This document shows, piece after piece, positions 22,623 to 31,142 of a DNA stretch of 64,000 nt (positions are counted from its first letter, which is position 1; each line of letters opens with the position of its first letter). This DNA is from Oopsacas minuta (taxonomy: Eukaryota; Porifera; Hexactinellida; Lyssacinosida; Leucopsacidae). Location of the stretch: positions 496,001 to 560,000 of the forward strand of contig JAKMXF010000310.1 in the NCBI GenBank assembly GCA_024704765.1, written 5' to 3'. The notes beneath the pieces were generated by a model. It was not told the origin of the DNA and searched no databases. It saw nothing but the letters and a program-made list of their open reading frames with translations. The translations under genes and the position numbers were made by a program.

Positions 22623-25600
22623 TTATACTTCCTTAGTTTCGAAAAGAACTTTCTGTGATTTGTTCAATCGTTCAACGAGAGTAGTCTTTTCAAACGCAAA
22701 CCCCGGAGTTAGTACTCCTCCCCTCCTCTTCGTACTGCTCTGTATAATATCCTTTTCTTCTAATATTGTAATTGCACTAGATACGCACATACAGGAAGTA
22801 ACCACATAACTACAGGAGACAGGAGAGATATGATAATCAATACATTAGCCGTATACGTAGTTACATACACGTGCTCTAACTACTGTCCTTGCTTGATTTA
22901 GTATGACTTACTATGAGAGTATATAGTCGTGCGTATCATGTCATTGTGATAAAGTTGAATTGATTGGAATTAACTATGAGCCTTTGGTTCGTAACTTGGA
23001 CACTGCACTGTATCACAATATTGATTACAGCTTCCTAGTTCTGGTATATATCCTATCTATTAAATATTGGTTTATTACCTACCCTGGTTCAGCTCCTGAT
23101 ACATTTACACGAACATTCTTACTCTCCCTCTCAGCTCCAGATATAGTGGTATCCATAACAGACTTGAATGAAGTTTTCATTATTGATTCATGGGTTGGAC
23201 CCTTCACCAACCTAACAAGGTATTTGCGAATAGTAGAAAACTATGAAATAATAACAAATTACAAATCACAAATACAGTCAAACTTGTCTAATCCAAAACC
23301 ATTTTCGTTACAAAATACTACTCAGTTAATATCATACGAGTATCACAGATTAATTCGAAACTCTGTACAACGCACGACAACTTGTATATTTAATTATTTC
23401 ATGCTAGAAATAATCACATGCGATATCACTTTAGAATATACATTATAATTTTAATATTCTATACACGATAGGTTAAGTGCGGATACCGACAATTCGCACC
23501 ACGACAATTCGCACCGCGACAATTCGCACCACGACAATTCGCACCACGACAATTCGCACCGCGACAATTCGCACCAGCGACAATTCGCACCACGACAATT
23601 CGCACCGCGACAATTCGCACCAGCGACAATTCGCACCACGACAATTCGCACCAGCGACAATTCGCACCACGACAATTCGCACCGCGACAATTCGCACCAG
23701 CGACAATTCGCACCAGCGACAATTCGCACCGCGACAATTCGCACCACGACAATTCGCACCACGACAATTCGCACCACGACAATTCGCACCGCGACAATTC
23801 GCACCACGACAATTCGCACCACGACAATTCGCACCAGCACCGCGACAATTCGCACCAGCGACAATTCGCACCGCGACAATTCGCACCACGACAATTCGCA
23901 CCTAATTTGATCTCTAATCAATGTATTTGAGGGCTAGATAATCCTTTAGATTAACATGTTAATCGGCTCCCAGACTGAAATGATGTGCTACACCCTGCAA
24001 GAACTCCATTTTAGAACGATCTTGAGAATAATATTCACGAACTAGAGTCTTCAACGCTTCCTCACTCTGTTGGGACCGCCTTCGCTTGGTTGGTGGCTTG
24101 CCAACGAGGTAGTTAGTATGCCGCACCTCCACTAGGCCCTGCTCACGCTTGAGGGCTAGGAGGAACTTCCATATGGTGGGGTGATGGCAGCCGACAGTGG
24201 CATTGAAGCTGTGGTACCATGCCTCCACGGCGTTGGTTGTACGGGGGAGCCCGAAGGGCGTGCTGAGGTGGTAGTTCCACAGGTCGATGGGGAACGTCGC
24301 CGCTACATGGTATCCACTGGCTAGCGTGCGACCGATATACGTCCTCTCAAAGTAGTCGACTAGTTCGCCTATCTCAGACGTAAGGGGGAGGTCCATTGCC
24401 ACTTGATCAAACAGATCGTGTACGTCTGCTGGTCGGGCAAAAGCAAGGGCTGGTATCCTCCGGATGCACATAGCCAACTCTTCGTCATGTGTGTAGGCAG
24501 ACTGCAGCCCTACAGACTGCACATGTCGCCAGATATTCTGTGTGAGGTGGAAGAAGCAGCACTTCACTACTGTGTTAGGCCAGACATGCTCAAAGCTGGT
24601 AATCGGGCCCTTCTCAAAGTCCAGGAGCATCTGTTGAGGCTGGGCAAGTGGATACAGTAGGCCAATCAAATTAGGTGCGAATTGTCGTGGTGCGAATTGT
24701 CGCGGTGCGAATTGTCGTGGTGCGAATTGACGTGGTGCGAATTGTCGGTATTCCGGTTAAGTGTACGTGTACAATACTGAAATTTTCCAATTCTTTGTGT
24801 AATGAAAGAACAGATAAACGAACACTCCGAACAGTGGCGGTCCCAGGAGGGAAGGCAACGGGGCATTAGCCCCGGGTTTGAGATCTTGGGCCCCGGGCTA
24901 TACAAAATCCTGGGACCACTCCTGACTTCGAATCAGTGAACATCCAATTACGTGCTTCGATATATTCACTCGAACAAAAGCGATAGACAAATAATACTGT
25001 AATCTCACCTGAGCTGGTATAAATATCAAAATCATCACTATCAATATAGAAATCATCAAGGCAAATCCTCCAAGTGAGAAGTTCTCACTCACAGCTAGAG
25101 AAGGTTCTCCTTTCCCGTTTCTCTTACCTATATCACTCATACTGAGTCTGAGAAAGTGACTGTTAGATAAAGCCATACTCACAAACCAACTTTTAAACCG
25201 TGAGTCGTAATGTAATGGCCATCGTGTGGGTTGTTTTAAGCGAGATGCTTGTAACCTTTCCATTCTTGCCATATGCTTACCTTCCACTCTGAATTTACTC
25301 ATAGTTTCTAGAATAGTGTGCCATGTCCCTGTGTGCATGCCTCCTCCCTAGAAGGCAAATTATATTTGAGCACTGCTGAAGCAATGCATATAAGCATACA
25401 ACCAATAGTGCTTGTATTTGTTCTATGATTCGATGTTATATAGTAAATTCCCGCTAATGTATTTTTCTTGGGAGGGCAAAATGCTATGTAAGAAATTTCC
25501 CTCTGGGAAGAATACTACATAGTATTTCTCGGGGGATATATACAGAGGTGAAGGATTGCTATATGACGCTGGCACCATATATAGTAGTATTTTTGTGGAC

Positions 25601-26158
25601 CATGGCAAGATCCTATGTACTTACATTTATATGCTTATGATAAAAATTCACACAAGATAGTTCTGATGACGTCATTGTTTGCAGAGCACAGTTAGCAGAT
25701 AGTTCTATAAGCAGGGATACATACCCACATGCTGGTACCACGAATACTCCTTTCTCTTCTGCAAGCTTACTGTATTTATCTCTCATCAATTCCATATAAT
25801 CAATTTCTCCACTAAGATCGACATAATTACTCCACTCTTCAATACAAAGTCTGATAACCATGTCTCCTGAATACACTCCATAAGGTCCCACACAGTTAAT
25901 CACGAGATTAGCTCTCTTACACATGTTTCGTATACTTTGTTCATCTTCAACGTTAGCTTGTATCACACGTACACTCCTTGGTAGATTCAGTTCTCCATGT
26001 AGAGCATTCAGCTTACTTAAAGTCTTGCCTGCAATAGCCCAGCTCCTTTTGGTTCCAATTGTTTCGTGCATTTCTCTTACAATGTAACCACCAGTGAATC
26101 CGGTAGCTCCGAACACCACCAAGTCAAATTCTTTCCTCCCAGAGCTTGAGTCATCCAT
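22623..26158 (-). CDS. SCCPDH: saccharopine dehydrogenase-like oxidoreductase (SCCPDH)
   Basis: Four exons on the minus strand: 26158-25625, 25347-25009, 23240-23083 and 22809-22623 (1218 nt, 405 residues; human 429). Donors read gtaagt, gtgaga and gtaggt; acceptors read ttctag, catag and ctgtag; phases are 0, 0 and 2. Exon 1 has the Rossmann motif VVFGATGFTGGYI (about 14-26), LVINCVGPYGVYSG and YVDLSGEIDYMELM. Exon 2 has GTW (human HDGTW) and a hydrophobic segment FALMISILIVMILIFI that matches the membrane/lipid-droplet segment of SCCPDH. Exon 3 has KGPTHESI (human QGPTQKQI) and ends GAEPG, joined to YVVTS in exon 4. Exon 4 ends RRGGVLTPGFAF and ERLNKS as in the family. Odd point: the usual GFDSIP motif is replaced by CGYVSLLIEL. 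The function of SCCPDH is poorly known; the fold is NAD(P)-binding. Intron 2 holds two transposons. Confidence 0.85.
23487..23905 (+). repeat. 15-16-bp tandem array, left end of the MULE
   Basis: About 27 copies of GACAATTCGCACC separated by ACG, GCG or AGCG linkers, with one longer linker (AGCACCGCG) near 23833-23843. The core is almost invariant while only the linker varies. The array keeps several frames open by chance, but these encode only short repeating peptides and are not genes. Confidence 0.95.
23959..24669 (-). pseudogene. truncated MULE-type transposase
   Basis: Open frame of 236 residues inside the MULE. Recognisable family features: LLDFEKGPITSF (the second catalytic Asp region, usually TDFE), VKCCFFHLTQNIWRHVQ, the FAFARPADV-like segment ALAFARPADVHDLFD, LPRTTNAVEAWYHSFN and HHPTIWKFLLALKREQ. 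The N-terminal zinc finger (FLYWCH or similar) and the first catalytic Asp segment are missing, because the frame begins just inside the right-hand repeat array. It is therefore a remnant unable to act alone. No frameshift was seen in the remaining part, so the truncation may be recent or the segment may have been carried as is. Confidence 0.88.
24832..24924. mobile_element. 93-bp hAT-type MITE in SCCPDH intron 2
   Basis: Terminal inverted repeats CAGTGGCGGTCCCAGGA and TCCTGGGACCACTCCTG. The 8-bp flanks ACTCCGAA (24824-24831) and ACTTCGAA (24925-24932) match at 7 of 8 positions, the duplication size of hAT elements. The interior is GC-rich for this genome (GGGGCATTAGCCCCGGG, GGGCCCCGGGC) and self-complementary. 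It lies 69 bp to the right of the MULE duplication, in the same intron. Confidence 0.85.
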
Positions 26159-26683
26159 TTCCAGTTTCTACATATGTTGTTAAGAATTACTAGAAAGAAG
26201 ACAAATAAAATATACGACTTATACCATACGGGAACGCATACTGGAAGAGGTATATACTGTGAAATATCTAGGAGTGGATAAAACAAGAATATTTCATATT
26301 CCATAGTTAGAAGTTCACATTCACATTTCTGTAGTAATTATATAATAATTTAAATATTTGTGAGACTTGCCCTAAACAGATTCTTTAAAGATAATAACTG
26401 ATTTTTTGCAGAAAATTTTTAATCGAGACAAAAATTATTCATAAACTAACAAAAAAAAATATAGGCTAATATGTTTCAAAAATCTTAATCTGATCTGCAG
26501 AGATGCAAGATGGGGCACTTGCACCGTTTCCTCTGGCCTCACCCGTAGTTACGCCTAAGCTCTCATGTTATTAATGTACTACTGTTGGCAGTGTAGAATT
26601 TGACCGATTAGCTGCGTATATGAACAATTACTGTACGTATTATGTATAGAGTGCTTATTATATATAAATTAGGGTTTATTCTA
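26159..26683. promoter_or_regulatory. region between divergent SCCPDH and HPF1
   Basis: About 525 bp between the SCCPDH start (minus) and the preferred HPF1 start (plus). Both promoters are expected here. No TATA box or known site could be assigned with confidence. Confidence 0.35.
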
Positions 26684-27949
26684 ATGAAACAGGGTAAGGT
26701 ATCCTTCACTCCATTAGAAAAAGAACCAGGTGTAGACGAGGTTACAGATTTTCGTCCGGTTTGCAAATATGGAGCCAATTGTTACAGAAAGAATCCAGAT
26801 CACCAGAAGCAGTACAAACACCCTAGAGAGCCTAATGCTCTAATCTCCCCTCCAGTAACCAGCAAGAAAGTTAGATTAGATGACAGTCATGATTCAGATC
26901 TTTTCATAGATAATGCGAGTGAAGAAATTGAATTAATTATAAAGCAGGCAGATACGTCAGCTGTTGAGCCAAAGGAAGATGAATTGGCAACTGGTAAGCT
27001 CTCACAAGGTGCAGGTGCTTCTTCTGGTAATAATAAAGCTTGTATTAATTATGAACAGTTATTACCATCAGATAATGCTCAGACAATTGTAAAGAAGAGG
27101 TTCTTCATTGAACTCTCAAAGAGCTGTTTGCTATTCTGGCAATTTTGTCAGGAGACGAACAAAGAGTCTCCTTGTTCCGCCCTCAAAGAGCTTGGTATGG
27201 AGCTGTTGGGACCATTCCAGGTACTAGCTGCAGTCAATAAAGGAATTCCTATAAATGAAATTACTTACAACTGTATGGAGCATCGATATTACTACGACCC
27301 ACCTGAGGTATTGACGGTAATACAGGTTGATAAAACTAAAGGATCACACATAGCATATTACACGGATCATCCCTTGACTCAGCCAAACTTCATAGTATTA
27401 TGTCCTACCAAGGATAACTGTATATTGAAACCTATTGGAGATAATCTATTTCAAGCAGTTATCCAGCTGCACCAAGATACTGGCCTCTCAATCATAAAGT
27501 CACTCAAACAGTTTGCAACTAATCATGATATAGATCTGATGCCAACTGCAATTAAATTGAGGAAGAAGCAAGTTATAGCTGATACCTTCCACGGGGCGGG
27601 AATTGTAGTACCGTATGACCATACTACTGAGCTGGGATACAGACCGCTTAACCTCACTAACACTCAGCTCAAGACACTCCTATCTCAGGCAACTACAGCT
27701 ACTGAAGGGAAGAAGAAATCTAACAAACTTGATCAACTACAAGATTTGATAACTTATGTTCAGTTTGCAAATGATGAAGGAGATCCTGGGATGGGGTTAG
27801 AGTTAGGAATAGACTTGTTTTGTAACGGACATAAGTTATTCACTTCTAATATACTTCACTTATTGACGGTAGGATACGATCTTCTAGGGAGGGAGCAGTA
27901 TAGATGGATTATAGAGGAGCAAATGAATGAAAGAAAACAGCACAAGTAG
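26642..27949 (+). CDS. HPF1: histone PARylation factor 1 with N-terminal PBZ finger
   Basis: Single-exon gene of up to 435 residues; human HPF1 has 346. HPF1 completes the active site of PARP1/2 and redirects ADP-ribose to serine in DNA damage signalling. The C-terminal domain matches the family: FYYDPPE-like RYYYDPPEV, TFHGAGIVVPYD, the Tyr-Arg pair in ELGYRPL that contacts PARP, and QFANDEGDPGMGLELGIDLF with the catalytic glutamate equivalent to human E284. The N-terminus has a PBZ poly(ADP-ribose)-binding finger, CKYGANCYRKNPDHQKQYKH, with C-x5-C-x6-H-x5-H spacing. Human HPF1 lacks it. The first ATG is 26642, but the first 14 residues are hydrophobic and unlike the family. ATG 26684 (MKQGKVSFTP) is the better start. 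It is divergent from SCCPDH. Confidence 0.92.
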   Translation: MYRVLIIYKLGFILMKQGKVSFTPLEKEPGVDEVTDFRPVCKYGANCYRKNPDHQKQYKHPREPNALISPPVTSKKVRLDDSHDSDLFIDNASEEIELIIKQADTSAVEPKEDELATGKLSQGAGASSGNNKACINYEQLLPSDNAQTIVKKRFFIELSKSCLLFWQFCQETNKESPCSALKELGMELLGPFQVLAAVNKGIPINEITYNCMEHRYYYDPPEVLTVIQVDKTKGSHIAYYTDHPLTQPNFIVLCPTKDNCILKPIGDNLFQAVIQLHQDTGLSIIKSLKQFATNHDIDLMPTAIKLRKKQVIADTFHGAGIVVPYDHTTELGYRPLNLTNTQLKTLLSQATTATEGKKKSNKLDQLQDLITYVQFANDEGDPGMGLELGIDLFCNGHKLFTSNILHLLTVGYDLLGREQYRWIIEEQMNERKQHK

Positions 27950-28728
27950 AACACATAGAATTATATTATTGTTGAATAGCAGTTTTATGCGTGTTTTGTG
28001 TATGTACAACTTAAACGTATAATTCACAGAGTTAATAATAAGATATCCTCAAATACAAGTAGTATGTCTAAAAAAATTCTGCATAAAGTTTAATTATAGT
28101 TTGTGTTCCTCGATTATAGCATATGGCTGCACTGTGGCTACTAAGAACATCCCATGCTCGTTAAAAATGTTCAAAATTATTTTGTAATAATTTACTTAGC
28201 TGAATTACAGTAGTATTCAATGCAAATTTCATAGTTACTGGGTCAAAATCGTATATACAGTCAACTCCAGTTATATAAAACACTGATGTCGGAATACCCT
28301 CTCATATCGAAGTCTGCACATCTGAAATTGTACAAATATGGTCCCGAACTATCAAAGTAACATATATCATCTCATATATCAAAGAAATTAGCTCTTGCTT
28401 GAGCTTCGATATAACCAGCAGGGATGGATCTAGGTTCAAACTTTAGGGGGCGGATAGATGAAACACTGTATATAACCTGAGTTGACAGCATATTTATGAT
28501 AATATTCATATTTATACTCCCAATTAATAAGATAGTATTACTACAATATGTTTCTGTAGTCATCTCTATACATTGATAACAGATATCACGCATTGTTCAG
28601 TAGGACAGAGTGGTTGATATCTGATACAGGTATTCTGCTCAGTAGTCACTTAGTAAAACTAGCAGAGTACAACAATTATGTAGATTAGTTTAATAGTCAC
28701 AGCTCTCCACTCAAACCTAAATATCTCA
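27950..28728. other. gene-free stretch
   Basis: About 780 bp. A fragment near 28259-28330 (CAGTCAACTCCAGTTATAT and TATCGAAG) resembles one end of the pogo-type elements seen elsewhere in the window. Nothing else is supported. Confidence 0.4.
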
Positions 28729-29665
28729 ATGGACACCTTATCATGTAAGCAATATATTATATCATTCTATCTGATAGAGATAGCCAGGTGAATAATACAA
28801 TGTTTGTTTCTTTTAGTTGACAACCTGTTCGGGAATACCAGTGTCCTGCAGATGTTAACAGGATTTGATGCTGTTGCAATCAGTAAGTTAGATTAGTTAC
28901 CATTTAGCCTACTAACAAGAAATTAGTTACATTTCTCCCACTAAATGTAATGCATTATTTACAAAGAGTCGTGATTTTCCTTATCTAGAAAATGATTTTT
29001 AAAGTGTACAAGCATGAGACTATCAAAAATATGATAGCTCTTCAATTTCTGGTCATCTATAAACTCAGTCGATGTCTGTGGATGTTTGTAAAAGATCATA
29101 AAAGTTTGTAAAAGTTGTAAACATTGGAAAGGATAAGCGAAATTCCTGACAATGGACGATAATAATCACCTACCCCTCATGGTCGCTACTTGATACACGG
29201 CCATGTGTGAAAGTAGGCCATGATCCAACTAATCTTATGTATGACCTACGATAGTTATCAAATGATAAGTTGATAACCATCCTAGGTCATACATAAGATA
29301 ACCACCCCTTATGTTGGAATATCCTTAGATTGACAATATAATTATTATCTACAGATGGTGCTACAGTAACAGTACTTATCTGTCTATGTTTGGGAGATGT
29401 ATTGATTTGTTGTTGTGGATGTCTACTGTGTTGCTGTGTGTGGCGTAATGCCAGATCAAGCCATATGAGCAGTTACACAATAAAGCCTATTATACAGAGG
29501 AAGTCTACTTATAACATGCCTGCGATGAGCAGACTCAGTAGGATCAGTAATAGTGGAATTGTGGAGATGGAATGGGTACAGAATCACAAATCTAGTGAAG
29601 CATCTGATATACCTCTTCACCAACATACAGGTAATAATTTGATATTATCTAGGGTACACAGGTAG
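28729..29665 (+). CDS. small cysteine-rich single-pass membrane protein (hypothetical)
   Basis: Three exons can be joined by phase: 28729-28744, 28817-28882 and 29355-29665 (393 nt, 130 residues). Donors are gtaagc and gtaagt, acceptors ttttag and ctacag, both introns phase 1. The product starts MDTLSFDNLFGNTS, has a hydrophobic stretch about residues 30-45 (ATVTVLICLCLGDVLI), then a dense cysteine run CCCGCLLCCCVW, then basic RNARSS and a polar tail of about 75 residues. With no signal peptide and a short acidic N-terminus it fits a type III membrane protein with a likely S-acylated cytosolic face. I recognise no family. Support comes from three independent consensus splice sites preserving one frame. 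An isolated exon 3 reading is the alternative. Confidence 0.5.
29232..29299. repeat. 30-bp near-perfect hairpin inside an intron
   Basis: Arms 29232-29261 and 29270-29299 pair at 28 of 30 positions around an 8-nt loop (atgataag). The arm begins ATCTTATGTATGACCTA. It lies in the proposed second intron of the small membrane protein gene, 55 bp before the acceptor. Size and geometry resemble the hairpin at 4503-4571, but the sequences are unrelated. Confidence 0.8.
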
Positions 29666-31142
29666 TATATGTAGAACCTCGTTAATACGTACAGCTACAG
29701 CAGGTTACCGTAGAAATGTGTAAGAATTTTACGGAGCTGGTGCATAACTAGAAATCTCAACTCAGAGCGAGTAGGGAAGGATGAATATTAGCCTCAATAT
29801 AAGGTGATTACAATAGGGAGGCGACGACCGAAAAGTCGAAGAGGCATTTTCCTCCTACAGGCTTGTTAAAGGGCCCTACATAGCCAGGTCAGGTCTCCAG
29901 ATTAATCAGGTCAATTTCCGGTCAATATCCAGTCATTTAACAATCAATTGAGCGCAATTAATCAACTTAGGAATGGGGAAACCATACACTATGGGATGGA
30001 TATACTGCCAGTTTTACTCAGTATTTATTTTGACGAGAGCCTATTACATTGAAGATATATCACACTCTAAATTAGTTGACCCTATTATGGAAGTAATTCA
30101 ATTCAATTTACCAGTTACTTAAGTGACGGATTAGCAAGGTAAGATTATCAGAGAAGAAAGAATAATGCAAACTCGCTGAAGCCTGAAAATGAGCTGAAAA
30201 TACTCTGATTGACCTGTAAGTGCCCTGCAAGAGACCTGAAATGACGTAAATATGACCTGAAATTGACCTAACCTTTTGACAAGCCTGCTCCTATACATAA
30301 ACAGTATACACTGATAATACCGTTGAGAAGTTGCGCATTAACCGTTTAGTGAGATCACTGATTTGATATTAAATAAAAACTCGTTAATAGTTAACTACTT
30401 GAAGTTTGGCACTAATTTCAACATAATTCAACCAGACGGTAGAAACTTAGCCTACCAGTTAAATCAGCCAGCCAAAACTCTCGAGTACGTCACGCAAATG
30501 CAACTAAGCAGCTTTCGTGAAAGTTTTCCCATCGCGAACCGATTGAGCCAAATACTGTGTATTTTGGTGGACTAATGCTAAGTGTAGGATTAAGTTATAG
30601 AAATATTAATTAATAAATTTCCTATTCACAATACTAGTCATATACTTGTATACTGTATTATGAAGAGAAAATATTTTCCCGCATATTTATTATTTGGATT
30701 TGGAGCTGGCTCTGACGCATATAGTTTTTAACTGAGTTATCAAATAAATAACTATTGTATATTGAGCAGTGCTAGACAAAAGTGAAATTCCGTGGTCGCT
30801 AACTTAGCAAGATTTTGGGGTGGCATAATTAAGGAAAATTTTGGTGGCTATAGCTCCAAACCACCGGATTTGTTGAGCACTGATAATAGGGACCTGATTT
30901 GTAAATACTTGCTCCTCTTATCCGTAAACTAGTATTAGCTGTGTTCGTATTAACAAGGTTCTATTAGCACATATGGGTAACACTATATACTATAGTTAAT
31001 GAGCTTAGTTCGTACATAGAGTAATAATTATAATATATCAGATCAATATTCGTAAACTTAATAAACAATTTATACAAACACCAATATTCGCGGATAACAC
31101 ATTATAATTGTACCACAATATATAATTCTATAAAGCTGACTG
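29666..31142. other. gene-free stretch with pogo-type fragments
   Basis: A left-end fragment near 29678-29745 (TAGAACCTCGTTAATACG) and a right-end fragment near 30899-30969 (TTCGTATTAACAAGGTTCTA) resemble pogo-type MITE ends but are too far apart and degraded to be one intact element. A loose series of GACCTGAAAT-like words lies near 30180-30270. A 70-codon open frame at 30363-30575 has no recognisable features. Confidence 0.4.

Larger units (their letters stand above)
23480..24754 (-). mobile_element. Mutator-like element with terminal inverted satellite arrays
   Basis: 1275 bp in intron 2 of SCCPDH, flanked by the perfect 9-bp direct repeat GGTTAAGTG at 23471-23479 and 24755-24763, the duplication size of MULEs. 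Both ends read inward TACCGACAATTCGCACC. The left end is about 27 units of GACAATTCGCACC joined by ACG, GCG or AGCG (23487-23905). The right end has five units of the same repeat in opposite orientation (24670-24749). Symmetry continues just inside both arrays (CACCTAATTTGAT). Between them lies a partial MULE transposase frame on the minus strand. The unequal arrays show that the repeat number has changed on one or both sides. The element has no full transposase, so it should be non-autonomous. Confidence 0.93.

Noticed and set aside
22960-23448. 162-codon open frame on the plus strand
   Set aside because: It is the antisense shadow of SCCPDH exon 3 (23083-23240) plus intron. The minus strand gives the family match and splice sites.
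23487-23905. CRISPR-like array
   Set aside because: Linkers are 3-4 bp, not spacers, and the genome is eukaryotic. The array is paired with an inverted array at the other end of a transposon.
23451-23921. Long open frames in several frames on both strands across the repeat array
   Set aside because: The 15-16-bp unit contains no stop in these frames, so they stay open by chance and encode only a repeating five-residue peptide. They belong to the MULE end.
30363-30575. 70-codon plus-strand frame starting MILNKNSLIVNYLKF
   Set aside because: No family, no splice partner, no composition signal beyond length. Could be a small gene but not supportable.
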